Positions 28,179 through 37,004 of a stretch of 41,098 nucleotides of DNA are shown here, in pieces; the first letter of the stretch is position 1, and each line of letters starts with the position of its first letter. This stretch comes from a virus. The DNA is taken from IMG/VR virus record IMGVR_UViG_3300036832_000469, positions 1 through 41,098 of that record; one strand, written 5' to 3'. The notes below the pieces were generated by a model that made no database searches, had not been told where the DNA came from, and saw nothing but the letters and a program-made list of their open reading frames with translations. A program made the position numbers and the translations under genes.

Positions 28179-28886
28179 TTACGGTTGCGTGATGAGTAGG
28201 ATATTGAGATCGTCCGCGCCCGAGGCGGTAAACCGCAACATGATGTTGTTGCCGTTAAGATCGTTGCCCGAGAGGTCGATCTTATAGGTGCCGGTGGCAA
28301 CTTCGGTGACCGTATTGGTGGTATTGGCGAAGGTGCCGCCGTCGATTGATCGCGTTGGTTGCCAACCTGACCCAATGCCGGATTTTGGCGCGTGGGTTGT
28401 TGAGTCGGTCATCACGAACGTAAAGGCCGCGAGCGCGGTTGAGGCGGTTGCGGTGCCGCGCTTCACCGCCGACGTTACGGGCACGGCGGTGTTTGCGGTA
28501 TTGATCCAATCAACCAGTTGGATTTCCAGCACGCACGGCGCCACATTGGTGCCGCCCGCAAACATGATCAAAACAAAATTCGATCCGGTCGCGAGCGCGG
28601 TCGTGGGAATGCCGAACTCGTAAACGCCGGGCAGGAACACCGCATCCTTTTCGACAAATCCGCCGCTGGTGAAGGTTCCGCGCGTTGCGCTCGTGAGTGT
28701 GATTTGCACGCCCCCGGTGTTGCCGTCATCTTGCCGGGCGCGGTAGCAGTGCAAGGTATCGGGCGAGTTTGCGGCAGTGAGGCCGGTTTTGCCGGCGCCC
28801 GTTGTGCTTGATGAATCCTGAATGAAAATATCGACAATCTGCGTCGCATTGGCTGCGGCGAAACCCTTCGGGTATATGAGTTTCAT
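28179..28886 (-). CDS. Two-domain beta-sandwich structural protein
   Basis: A 235-residue protein with two similar halves: residues 1-127 (IFIQDSSSTTGAGKTGLT, then GVYEFGIPTTALATGSN) and residues about 150-235 (FVMTDSTTHAPKSG, then GTYKIDLSGNDLNGN). Each ends with a long strand set. This looks like an internal duplication of a phage baseplate-type beta sandwich. It is likely a virion appendage. TAGGAT lies before the ATG. No exact family known. Confidence 0.65.
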   Translation of the reverse strand: MKLIYPKGFAAANATQIVDIFIQDSSSTTGAGKTGLTAANSPDTLHCYRARQDDGNTGGVQITLTSATRGTFTSGGFVEKDAVFLPGVYEFGIPTTALATGSNFVLIMFAGGTNVAPCVLEIQLVDWINTANTAVPVTSAVKRGTATASTALAAFTFVMTDSTTHAPKSGIGSGWQPTRSIDGGTFANTTNTVTEVATGTYKIDLSGNDLNGNNIMLRFTASGADDLNILLITQP

Positions 28887-28892
28887 GGCGAT

Positions 28893-29522
28893 TTATCCTA
28901 TCGGGTTGTCGAAGAATGGCCCGCCGCTTCCGAGGCCGTCGAGATTAGTCACGCGGAACAGACTCGTGATCACGCCGCCGGCCTGCGTTTCGACTTTGTT
29001 GACGATGCGAATGATGCCGGCTTGGTTGCTGCCAGCGCCCGGCGAAGCGCTGCCAGCGGTCGCATTCGCAGCATAAAACCACGATTGGCCGCCCGGCGGC
29101 GAATTGCCGGATTGATACCACGTCACGCCCGACCCGGGAGGCGATGCGCTCCCGGAAGTCATATCGAAGGTCACGATTAGATTATTTGCGCTGGTGAATG
29201 TGAGTGGGGTTGTTATCCAATCGGAAAAAAATTGCGTTGGGGTAAAAGCCGCAACAGAAACATGAACGAATGGGTTGCCAAGATATGTTAGTTGTACGGG
29301 CGTTGCGGTTGTCGCTTCGTTGCTTGACTGCACACCGATCGAAAATGCGTCAAAATCGTAGGTATTGGTTGCGCCAGCACTGTCAAACCAAAAGCCGACC
29401 CTGATTTGATCAGTCGATGACTTGCCGGCGAGTAGTCCGTTAAGTTCATTGCGAAACGAATAGCCCGCGTTGGATGCATCAAACCCGTTTGGATTGTTAA
29501 CCGGCACCCAAATATTTGTCAT
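28893..29522 (-). CDS. Hypothetical virion protein, 209 aa
   Basis: A secreted-looking Thr/Ser/Gly-rich protein with an alternating beta pattern and no signal peptide. It has AGGTGA before the start and lies between other surface proteins. It has the composition of a fibre or appendage domain (SPPGSGVTWYQSGN). No family is recognised, and its placement suggests part of the host-binding machinery. Confidence 0.6.
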   Translation of the reverse strand: MTNIWVPVNNPNGFDASNAGYSFRNELNGLLAGKSSTDQIRVGFWFDSAGATNTYDFDAFSIGVQSSNEATTATPVQLTYLGNPFVHVSVAAFTPTQFFSDWITTPLTFTSANNLIVTFDMTSGSASPPGSGVTWYQSGNSPPGGQSWFYAANATAGSASPGAGSNQAGIIRIVNKVETQAGGVITSLFRVTNLDGLGSGGPFFDNPIG

Positions 29523-29531
29523 TCATTTCAC

Positions 29532-31196
29532 CTATGTAGAATTCAAAATTGAACCGTCGCGCATCAGCACGTTGTTGACGACGGAGGGACTAACTACGTA
29601 CCAATAGGGCGAATTCGGATAGGTCCCGGCCGCGATGTTGCTTCCCATGCTGGGCGGCGAATTGCCCGAGGTTAGGTTTTGCCAATCCAAATAATTGTCA
29701 TGGAAGCTTGGATTGATGTTTGCATAAACGCCCCGAATGGTAATTGTCTCGGTATTGCCGGCCGTGGCCGGAGCGCTCATTGCGATCGTATGCGCGCCCG
29801 AATTGTTGCTCACGATCGTGGCGCCGGCCGGAATGTCTCCGCTCGATCCGAATAATGCGCGCCCGTTAATCGTGCCGTCGGTGTTGGCCGTGATATTGGT
29901 GAAGTTGGTGGCATCAAATGCAACCGAATTGCTGGCGTTGGTGGTGGTGCCGGTGACTACATTGGCGCCCGGCGTGGCAATCAAATAGGCGGCGTTGATC
30001 GCAAGGTTGGTTGGTTGCCAACTCGTGATAGCAAAGCCCGATCCCGAGGGTACGTTATTGCTGACCGTGATCGATGATGCGCCCGGGGTTTGGCCGGGGA
30101 GGATCGAGGTTCCGGCCGGAATTGGGCCACCAAAAATCCGCAGGTTGTCGATCGAACCGGCACCGGATATGAGCAGCGAATTGTTGCTTCCGGTTAGGCT
30201 GATGGTGGTCGTGCCAGTCGAGGTTCCGGTTGCGGTGCCGTTGACGCCGCCAGCATCATGATTGGAGCCGACACCCACCACCGTGTTGTAGGCGCATTCC
30301 GATGCCGCGATATTTCCGACCGTATTGTTGCCGACGCTGTAGAAGCCTGAGTTGATTGATCCCGGCCGTCCGGTCGCAGTGTCGCCGTCTGGTTGGTAGA
30401 GCATATTGAAGTTATAGATAACCGAGGTGGCGCCGGCGATGATTTGAATGGTTTCGTTGTGCTCGTCCGATCCCCAATTGCCTTGACTTTCCAAATTATA
30501 CTTGATCACCGCTGTGCACAGTGCGCCGCCGTTGCTGCTGACCAGATAACACTTACCGGCAAACTTCTTGTGATAGCAGTAGGTCGAGCGCACCGTTCCG
30601 CCCAGGAACGCGATGTTGGCGCCTTGCCCGCTGGTGTCAACGCGATTGTTGCAATCGAAGTTAGATTTATCAACGTTGATGGTTCCGGTCTTGCTCCATG
30701 ACGAGAACATTGGAACCGTATTACTGCCGATGGCAAAATTGCAATTGGTGACGTTGCAGGTTCCGGTAAAGTTGGTGTCAATGACCAGCAAATAACCGTT
30801 GTGCAGCGAGAAATCCCAGCCATCGATGTTGACGGTCCCGGAGCCTGCCGACACCCGCACGCAAGTCGTGCCATTGTTGCCTTGCACACTATCGGCCGCA
30901 TTCAGGGCGCAGCCGGCCGGAAACGACGGGTTGAGCACGCCGCCGCTCAGAAAATCTTTAAGCGCGCCATCCGTGGCATAGACGGCGCGATCGATCCCGA
31001 CATAGTAATCAACGCCGGCGACGTTCCACGGCGGTTGGCATCCATTGATTTTGCTGCGGCCCGCCGGCGAAACCCCGGTCGGATAATTGTCGAGAATGTT
31101 TGCAAATTGTACCGACCCGGTCGGCGCCCCGCTCATGCCATCGGCATAGGCCGAGCCCGCGACGCCCATCCGCTGCCCGGCGACAAACCCCGGCAT
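29532..31196 (-). CDS. Right-handed beta-helix tailspike candidate
   Basis: A 554-residue protein with short, repeated strand-turn units rich in N, T, G and S, especially in residues 110-330 (NIDGWDFSLHNGYLLVIDT, CNVTNCNFAIGSN, INVDKSNFDCNN), which is the pattern of pectate-lyase-type beta helices. Several Cys residues may form stacked disulfide or hydrophobic ladders. Tailspikes of this shape bind or degrade host polysaccharide. The first 50 residues and the last 130 differ in composition and may anchor it. It lies with other surface proteins; the enzyme function is not shown. Confidence 0.65.
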   Translation of the reverse strand: MPGFVAGQRMGVAGSAYADGMSGAPTGSVQFANILDNYPTGVSPAGRSKINGCQPPWNVAGVDYYVGIDRAVYATDGALKDFLSGGVLNPSFPAGCALNAADSVQGNNGTTCVRVSAGSGTVNIDGWDFSLHNGYLLVIDTNFTGTCNVTNCNFAIGSNTVPMFSSWSKTGTINVDKSNFDCNNRVDTSGQGANIAFLGGTVRSTYCYHKKFAGKCYLVSSNGGALCTAVIKYNLESQGNWGSDEHNETIQIIAGATSVIYNFNMLYQPDGDTATGRPGSINSGFYSVGNNTVGNIAASECAYNTVVGVGSNHDAGGVNGTATGTSTGTTTISLTGSNNSLLISGAGSIDNLRIFGGPIPAGTSILPGQTPGASSITVSNNVPSGSGFAITSWQPTNLAINAAYLIATPGANVVTGTTTNASNSVAFDATNFTNITANTDGTINGRALFGSSGDIPAGATIVSNNSGAHTIAMSAPATAGNTETITIRGVYANINPSFHDNYLDWQNLTSGNSPPSMGSNIAAGTYPNSPYWYVVSPSVVNNVLMRDGSILNST

Positions 31197-31198
31197 GA

Positions 31199-31639
31199 TC
31201 AGGTAATGGTCAAGATGCCGTTGGTCTGGTCAAGATCGACCGTGAAGGTGTTGCCGCTGGTGACCGTTAGGCCGGTGCCATAATCCCACCAACCAATTAA
31301 CGGCTTTGCGGGCGCGCTCGGGGTATCGTTATAGAGCACCGCATATTGAAACGGGCCGATGCTGCCGCCCGCGGCCGTAAAGGTGACATCGCCGGTCGCG
31401 GTGAGCTTGTAGGTTCCGGTTGTTTGCGCCGAGGTGACGGCCCCCACTGCGTTGCCGCCCGCCACGTACCCATTGGCAGCCGTGATTTGCGTGATCGAGG
31501 CCAATATCGTGTTGACGGTCGTCAGCGCCGCGTTTGGCGCGGTGTTTGACAGCGCAATCTTGAGCGAATCGGTTTCGAGGTTGTGTACCTTTTCGGCGAG
31601 GTGCTCGACAAACCCTTGAAACTTGTTGAATGCGGCCAT
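31199..31639 (-). CDS. Small virion protein, 146 aa
   Basis: The protein begins with a short helix (FNKFQGFVEHLAEKVHNLETD), then a beta-rich body with NGYVAGGNAVGAVTSAQ and GPFQYAVLYNDTPSAP, and ends DLDQTNGILTIT. This pattern resembles phage head-decoration or tail-fibre-attached proteins. A strong ribosome binding site (AGGAAGGGA) suggests high expression. It lies between the connector and the surface proteins. Exact role unknown. Confidence 0.7.
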   Translation of the reverse strand: MAAFNKFQGFVEHLAEKVHNLETDSLKIALSNTAPNAALTTVNTILASITQITAANGYVAGGNAVGAVTSAQTTGTYKLTATGDVTFTAAGGSIGPFQYAVLYNDTPSAPAKPLIGWWDYGTGLTVTSGNTFTVDLDQTNGILTIT

Positions 31640-31654
31640 GTTGGTTTCCCTTCC

Positions 31655-32305
31655 TTAGCCCATGCTGAGATCGATACGCTTGCGGCGCAGTAGTTGATCG
31701 GCGCCCCACGGGAGAACGACCGCGGCTTGCCCGGCGACGACTTGCTCGCGGTTGGCGTAAAGGCTCCCGAGCATCAAAAGCATTGCGGCCTTGATATCGC
31801 CCGGCACATCGGGCGGCGGCGAGTTGGTCAGATCGACGTAGCCGGCGCGAAACCGAATCCGCACCGCGTTGATGCCGGCGAAGGTCGCCGGCCATGCGCT
31901 CGGCGCGGTCGGCAAGATCCAACCCGGTTCGCGCGCATTATCGACAGTGTATTGATCGGTCGGCAATGTGTGTTGGACGCCGGCCGTGTCGTCATAGTTG
32001 ACTTGCGTGACTTGGATTAATGGCGGCAGCGGAATCAGGATCTCGTTAAGCGGGAATGTGTCGAGTATTAGATCCCATGTCTGATCAACGAGAGCACGAC
32101 CGAGGAACCCGGTCGGGCCATCAACGTGAGTTGTGGCGGCGTCGATCAATAAAGTGATCAGCGTATCTTCGTCCGGGGTATCGATGCGCAAATGGGCTTT
32201 GGCTTCGGTAAGGGTGAGCGGCTTAATTGAGGGCGGCGTGATTAGCCGCAAGCCGCGACCGCTGCCATTTATGCCGGTCGTGCCCGAACTTAGCCAGAAG
32301 CTCAT
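31655..32305 (-). CDS. Head-tail connector protein (gp6-like)
   Basis: A 216-residue protein matching the phage gp6-like connector family: IKPLTLTEAKAHLRID near residues 28-45, EDTLITLLIDAAT, a central LPPLIQVTQVNYDD strand, and a C-terminal helix DIKAAMLLMLGSLYANRE. Connector proteins of this kind form a ring under the portal. Placement directly after the portal/fibre genes fits. The first 25 residues are extra. ATGA overlap links it to the collagen-like gene. Confidence 0.88.
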   Translation of the reverse strand: MSFWLSSGTTGINGSGRGLRLITPPSIKPLTLTEAKAHLRIDTPDEDTLITLLIDAATTHVDGPTGFLGRALVDQTWDLILDTFPLNEILIPLPPLIQVTQVNYDDTAGVQHTLPTDQYTVDNAREPGWILPTAPSAWPATFAGINAVRIRFRAGYVDLTNSPPPDVPGDIKAAMLLMLGSLYANREQVVAGQAAVVLPWGADQLLRRKRIDLSMG

Positions 32306-33084
32306 TTCTTGCGCGCCGAGTTTGCCGCGGTGGTGATGGCATCGAGTCCGAACGCCACCATATCGCGGCCATCGTCGCCCTTCGGTCCGGGCGCGCCGGG
32401 CTTGCCATCAATGCCGTGCTTGCCGCGCTTGACCATCAGCGCCCAATCGTCCGGGTTGCCTTCGGGCTCCTTATCGGTGTTGCGGCGCGCGATGAATGCC
32501 GAGCCGTTTTGCGTGACGCAATCGCCGCGCACATAATTGCCGGGCCCAAATACGCCGCGATAGATCGGGTGCGCGAGTGTTATGGTTGATTTGTTGGTGC
32601 GCTCGCCGGAGCCGCAAACGAATGTCAGATTACGTTCGCCGTCGTACTCGACCGACCAAGCGTCAAACCCTAATGCGTCTTTCCCCGGCGCCCCATCCTT
32701 GCCGTCTCGACCGGGAAGTCCCGGGAGCCCATCGCGGCCACTTTCGCCTTTTTGACCAGCTTCGCCTTTTTCGCCGGGCGCACCGTCTCGACCTGCCGGC
32801 CCTTCTTTTCCGTCCTTGATATTTTTAAGCGCATCTTCGATCCTCTTCTCATGCTGGCGCGCCAAATCGGCGAGCTTGTTTTGTTGCTCTGCGATGATGG
32901 CCCGAAGCTCGCTAATCACTGCCTTATGTTCTGCGTCGCGAACTTCAAGCATGCGCTCATATTCGCGATCCTTATCGGCGATGACCATAACCAGCGCATC
33001 GGCCAGCGCATCAGGCAGCATTTTGACGGAATCGAAATTGCTTGGAACGGCGATAGAGGCTAGCGGCAAGGTTTCGGGTGGCAT
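32302..33084 (-). CDS. Collagen-like fibre protein with CBM-like domain
   Basis: The 260-residue protein has a coiled coil (about residues 20-90), a Gly-X-Y collagen segment (about 91-135; GRDGLPGLPGRDGKDG), a compact domain (about 140-220) with the Y-V-R-G-D-C-V-T-Q-N-G-S pattern of small CBM5/12-like carbohydrate-binding modules, and a short second collagen part near 221-242. Such trimeric fibres project from phage heads or tails and bind cell surfaces. The gene starts inside the portal gene with a 74-base overlap, unusual for an essential head gene. Confidence 0.8.
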   Translation of the reverse strand: MPPETLPLASIAVPSNFDSVKMLPDALADALVMVIADKDREYERMLEVRDAEHKAVISELRAIIAEQQNKLADLARQHEKRIEDALKNIKDGKEGPAGRDGAPGEKGEAGQKGESGRDGLPGLPGRDGKDGAPGKDALGFDAWSVEYDGERNLTFVCGSGERTNKSTITLAHPIYRGVFGPGNYVRGDCVTQNGSAFIARRNTDKEPEGNPDDWALMVKRGKHGIDGKPGAPGPKGDDGRDMVAFGLDAITTAANSARKK

Positions 33085-34459
33085 CTTGGTTCCCCGCTTG
33101 ATCAGGTTCCGGCGCAGGCGAATCGCCGGATTGCGCAGCGGGCGCAGCCGGTGCCGTAGTGCCGAATGGATCGGCTTGCGCGTCCCGCTTAGCTAGCGCG
33201 GACAATGAATAGTTTTGTTGTTGCAAATAGACTTCATCGCCGCCGTCTACCGGCGGCATATCGAATTTTACGCGGCCTTCATTGGGCGTATAAACACCGC
33301 CCTTGATGCCGGCCGTAATGGTGGTCATTTTGGTTGCCGAATCCATACGCAACAAATCATCGAGATCGAATTCGGTGTGGTAGGGCGGCGGCAATTGCAA
33401 CCCGTCGTCGAGCGATGTTTCAATGCTTTCGATCAAAATTTGCAGGCATTGCCCATAGTATTGCTGCATCAACGCTTCGATGTTGTTGATGTGGGTGGGC
33501 ATTGGTTGCACGCCCACCATATAGGGCGGAACGTGGAACGCAGTGCAAACCTGTTCGCTAGTCCATTTCAGTTGGTCAATCAATTGCGCGTCGATGGCGT
33601 TGACGCTCATACGCTCGAACTTAAGGCCGTCGCCGAGCACCGCGACCTTGCCGGAATTGGCACCCGTATAGTTATCGTCCCAATGCTGCTTGATGCGGCG
33701 CGCCACCTCGTCGGAGATCATGCCGGGCGCGGTGAGCACGCCGCCCGGATGCGAGCCGGTGGCGAAGAAATTCAACGATTGATTTTGGATTGACAAGCCT
33801 TGCACGGCGGCGAGGCCACAAGCCGAGAGCGGGGTTATTCCGCACAATGGATGATAGAGCGGGACGTAGGTGTCGTGAATGATTTCGCTGGCCGGAACGC
33901 GCTCGATGCCCTCTTCGATCCCAGACAGGTTATCGCGCCCGAGTTGATAGAACACCGAACCGTCGGGCGCGACCAGCGGGCGGGTTATGCGCGGGTCGAG
34001 GATATAGAGCGCGTCGAATGTGTTGCGGGCATTGCGCTCCTTCAACACATAGGTGTTGCCATAGAGCAGCTTCGACACCATCCATTGCTCAATGAATTTT
34101 ACGCGAGTCTGATAACGATTGGGTTTCTGCAATAACGGGCTATAGGCCGGGACATTAACTTCAGTGCAAACCCCGTTGTCATCCTCTTCGACCAGCCGCA
34201 AGCAAATCTTGGCGATATCGCTCGCGATCAAGGTCACGCAGGCATAAACCGCCGAATAGGTCAGCACATTTTCGGCACGCAATTCCATATTGCGTTGCCA
34301 AGCGCCGGTGAATGGCTCGCGGATGGTCGGCCATCCCCAATTCCACCACGAGCCGCCCGGCCCCCAGCCAACGCCGGTTGACGGCAAGGTCGGGGTAACG
34401 CCGGCCGGAATGCTTTGCGCTTTGCTGCTGCGCGTGATCTCGAGTCCGAGCAAGCGCAT
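33011..34459 (-). CDS. Portal protein (HK97-type)
   Basis: A 482-residue protein with the HK97 portal pattern: LTYSAVYACVTLIASDIAK, an early KLLYGNTYVLKERN, DPRITRPLVAPDG, DEVARRIKQHWDDNYTGANSGK, and LKWTSEQVCTAFHVPPYMVG, followed by an EALMQQYY region. Portals form the dodecameric DNA channel at the head vertex. The Ala/Pro/Gln-rich C-terminal 60 residues overlap the next gene. It follows the capsid gene via a small hypothetical gene. The order terminase-capsid-portal differs from the standard terminase-portal-protease-capsid. Confidence 0.93.
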   Translation of the reverse strand: MRLLGLEITRSSKAQSIPAGVTPTLPSTGVGWGPGGSWWNWGWPTIREPFTGAWQRNMELRAENVLTYSAVYACVTLIASDIAKICLRLVEEDDNGVCTEVNVPAYSPLLQKPNRYQTRVKFIEQWMVSKLLYGNTYVLKERNARNTFDALYILDPRITRPLVAPDGSVFYQLGRDNLSGIEEGIERVPASEIIHDTYVPLYHPLCGITPLSACGLAAVQGLSIQNQSLNFFATGSHPGGVLTAPGMISDEVARRIKQHWDDNYTGANSGKVAVLGDGLKFERMSVNAIDAQLIDQLKWTSEQVCTAFHVPPYMVGVQPMPTHINNIEALMQQYYGQCLQILIESIETSLDDGLQLPPPYHTEFDLDDLLRMDSATKMTTITAGIKGGVYTPNEGRVKFDMPPVDGGDEVYLQQQNYSLSALAKRDAQADPFGTTAPAAPAAQSGDSPAPEPDQAGNQDATRNLAASLYRRSKQFRFRQNAA

Positions 34460-34711
34460 TCAATCGGCTTTCATATCGCGGCGCAGGTAACGGCGCTTGC
34501 CATCGGGCGAAACTCGCAATGGCAAAGCGGGAATCTCATCGGCTTCGACGTAAGGCTGTGGTCGCGATGGCGAGTCGGCGGCTTGTCGGATGCGGCCGAG
34601 CGCGAGGTTCGCGCCAATTTCCATTGTATCTAGGGCTTGGAAACAATCACCGGGATTGAGCACGCGGCCTTCCCAGCGAAATTCAGGAACGCAAACGATA
34701 AAGCTTTGCAT
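34460..34711 (-). CDS. Small hypothetical protein between capsid and portal
   Basis: An 83-residue protein with GGAGGG before the ATG. Beta-rich start (MQSFIVCVPEFRWEGRVLNPGD) and a basic C-terminus. It abuts the portal start (TGA then ATG). It lies just downstream of an intrinsic terminator, so its expression depends on readthrough or on a cryptic start. Possibly a head assembly accessory; no family. Confidence 0.65.
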   Translation of the reverse strand: MQSFIVCVPEFRWEGRVLNPGDCFQALDTMEIGANLALGRIRQAADSPSRPQPYVEADEIPALPLRVSPDGKRRYLRRDMKAD

Positions 34712-34723
34712 ATGCCCTCCGGG

Positions 34724-34762
34724 AAAAAAGCCCGGCGCCGGACTGAGCTTACGACGCCGGGC
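34724..34762 (-). terminator. Intrinsic terminator after the capsid gene
   Basis: On the minus strand, an 8-bp GC stem GCCCGGCG / CGCCGGGC (34755-34762 with 34730-34737; 17-nt loop) is followed directly by six T (34724-34729). It lies about 18 bases after the capsid stop (TAG at 34781-34783). This is a textbook rho-independent terminator, and it separates protease-capsid from portal and later genes, so it could raise capsid dose relative to them or be read through by an antiterminator. Confidence 0.85.
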
Positions 34763-34780
34763 AGGCGGGTCCAGGGAGTG

Positions 34781-36763
34781 CTATTCGGCGTACTTTGCGT
34801 TCTGGATGAAGCCAACGCAGGCAGCGCGGCGCTTGGCCCAATTGATCCAACGCTCGGCCCGGATGCCGACGTAGTTCATCTGCCAGAACGACACCACGGG
34901 TGTCGCGGCGGTCGGCGGCGAGTCGGGCGCGGTATCCATTTGCACGGATGCTTCACGCGACACGTCGATCAGGGTTTGGCCATCGTCGGCAAGCAGAATC
35001 TCCGACGGGATGGCGAAGATGAGCGGATAGCCGTCAGCCGGCGACCCGCCGGTTGCCGGAAGGTTTTCCGAGGCGATGTAGGGATAGCCGAGCAGCGTTC
35101 CGCCGTTGCCGGTCATGCCGGGATAAATTTGGATTCCCAGCGAGGTCAGGGTCGTGGCAAAACCGACGGCTTGCTGTTGCCCGCCGATCCAAACGCCGTT
35201 GCCGAGTTGGAAGTTTTGAATCAGCATCGAATTGAGCAACGCACGGGCGTCGGCCCGGAACGCCGCCATCGTGGTGCCGCTCGCGGTGACCGGGGTGACG
35301 CCGTTGGTGATGCTGGCCGGGCTCACATTGGTGATTGCGGCCACGGTAGGATCAATGAACTGCCGATCCAAGAATTGCGCCATCTGCCGGGTGAGTTGAT
35401 TTTGCACCACGGTCTCGGCAGCCGGATTGCTAAACCGCACCAACTCTTCGGTGAGCACGCAGATGCCTGCGGCCTTTGCCCACGTCATGGTGATGGAATC
35501 GAAGGCGCCCTTGCTCACGGGCTTGGGCGCATCTTCGCCGACCCAACCGACCGTGGCGGAGGCGGTCTCGCGCGGGATTTTGATATTGAATGGAACCCGC
35601 GTGAGGCCGGGGATGCGGCCAATGATGGTGAGCGGCCGCAGGATCTCGATGAACTCCGCCGCCAGCACATTGAACGCGATCAGCGGCGAGGCATAGGTCG
35701 CGTCCTGCGTGGTGCCAGCGCCGACCGCGGCCTTCATCAAGGGCTCGATATCGACCGAAAGCGCGAGCGTGACTTCCGGGGTATTATCCCACGCGCGGTT
35801 TTCGCGGGCGATATCGTAAGGCGAGCGGCCGGAATAGAGCGAGCGCGCTTTTGCGATCGCGATCCGGGTAAAGCCGGTGCCGGGCGGTACGTTGGCTTTC
35901 ATCTGGATAATCGGATTGGCCCGGATTTGCGTTGCCAGTTCGCCGCTGTGGACGTTGCTAACCGGCACCGCCTTTTGGGCATTGATTTTCTCCAACCGGC
36001 GCACGTCGCCGATTTCCTTATCGATGGTGTCGATCTCCTGCGCCGCGGTATCGAACTCTTCGCGTTCCTTTTCGTCCTTGGTTCGATTCTCGTCGGTGCA
36101 TTTGGCCTGAATGGTGGCCATTATCTTTTCGCTTGTGGTGCGTCGGGCTTCGAGCACCTCAAGCTGTTCGCCATAGGTTTTCATCTTCGTTGCGTCCTTT
36201 GGGGCTAACGAAAGAGTTTTTGTGGAAGCGCTGAGGCGCGCGGGCGGGTCGATCTCGCGTGCGGAATTGCCGGCAGTGGCGCGCCCCGCAAGATCGATTG
36301 ATTTGATGGTGTCGATGGTGGCTTCGGCGTTGGCCGGAATTGTTACCAGCGAAAGCTCTAGTACTTCGGATTTGAGATATCGGATGCCGCCCCAAGGGTC
36401 TTTTTTGTCGATTGGCTCTTTGTCGATTGCGCGAAAACCGATCGAGACACCTTTGACAAGCCCGGCTTTCAGGGACTGCCAAACCTCGTCGAGCCGATCC
36501 TTCAGGGTTCCGGGCTCATCAAGGTTTGGAATTTTCGCTTGAAATTCGATGCCGCTTTTCGTTGGCTCGAGGAACCTCGCTTCGCCGACAGGCGCCGAAC
36601 TGTCGTGATGCCATAGCAGCGGTAACGGGTTCTTAAACGACACGCCGAGCGGTTCGACGATATCGCCGACTCGGTCTGGCGTCGGCGTAGTTGCGGTGCC
36701 CTCGATGATGCGTTTATCGTCCTGCACCGCTTTTACGGTGAGCAATGCATAGGCGCGATCCAT
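34781..36763 (-). CDS. Prohead protease-capsid fusion (HK97-type)
   Basis: Start at 36763 (MDRAYALLTVK) is chosen because GAGGT lies six bases upstream. The 660-residue protein has a protease domain (about residues 1-170; S78 type): H52/H53 in LLWHHDSSAPVGEA, S107 in VKGVSIGF, and the conserved LELSLVTIPANAEA strand. A coiled-coil delta-type segment (about 190-275) follows, then the HK97 capsid domain (about 285-660) with ILRPLTIIGRIPG, PVSKGAFDS, a TEELVRFS region and a C-terminal FWQMNYVGIRAERW. Protease and capsid are usually separate genes; here they are one polypeptide, which must be processed after assembly. Confidence 0.92.
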   Translation of the reverse strand: MDRAYALLTVKAVQDDKRIIEGTATTPTPDRVGDIVEPLGVSFKNPLPLLWHHDSSAPVGEARFLEPTKSGIEFQAKIPNLDEPGTLKDRLDEVWQSLKAGLVKGVSIGFRAIDKEPIDKKDPWGGIRYLKSEVLELSLVTIPANAEATIDTIKSIDLAGRATAGNSAREIDPPARLSASTKTLSLAPKDATKMKTYGEQLEVLEARRTTSEKIMATIQAKCTDENRTKDEKEREEFDTAAQEIDTIDKEIGDVRRLEKINAQKAVPVSNVHSGELATQIRANPIIQMKANVPPGTGFTRIAIAKARSLYSGRSPYDIARENRAWDNTPEVTLALSVDIEPLMKAAVGAGTTQDATYASPLIAFNVLAAEFIEILRPLTIIGRIPGLTRVPFNIKIPRETASATVGWVGEDAPKPVSKGAFDSITMTWAKAAGICVLTEELVRFSNPAAETVVQNQLTRQMAQFLDRQFIDPTVAAITNVSPASITNGVTPVTASGTTMAAFRADARALLNSMLIQNFQLGNGVWIGGQQQAVGFATTLTSLGIQIYPGMTGNGGTLLGYPYIASENLPATGGSPADGYPLIFAIPSEILLADDGQTLIDVSREASVQMDTAPDSPPTAATPVVSFWQMNYVGIRAERWINWAKRRAACVGFIQNAKYAE

Positions 36764-36773
36764 GGTGGACCTC

Positions 36774-37004
36774 ATGCGATATGTTGTGTTGGTGAAAGTG
36801 CCGGACGACGACAACCGGCTGCGCGCGGTGGAATACAGCCGCGGCGTTTCGCTATTCTACTCGCTCAAGAGTGCGCAGCGCTTTATTAAGGACACGTTCC
36901 CGGACGATGCCGAGACGATGATCGCTATGACGCTAGACCCCAAGCTTCGTGCGTCAGGAAGCCGAGCACGAAAGCGAAAATCGCGACCAGAATTATCGCG
37001 GTAA
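36774..37004 (+). CDS. Small plus-strand gene, 76 aa
   Basis: A plus-strand ORF beginning 11 bases beyond the start of the capsid gene and preceded by GGTGGA. Good codon pattern and a reasonable fold: YVVLVKVPDDD, then GVSLFYSLKSAQRFIKDTFPDDAE. It overlaps the 44-aa minus-strand membrane gene by 80 bases. No minus-strand gene fills the interval up to there, so it may be a small inserted gene (moron). Function unknown. Confidence 0.5.
   Translation: MRYVVLVKVPDDDNRLRAVEYSRGVSLFYSLKSAQRFIKDTFPDDAETMIAMTLDPKLRASGSRARKRKSRPELSR

Noticed and set aside
34637-36208. 523-codon open frame on the plus strand
   Set aside because: It lies opposite the protease-capsid gene, which has clear homologous motifs. 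The product is Arg/Gly/His-rich without any domain, typical of an antisense shadow in GC-rich DNA.
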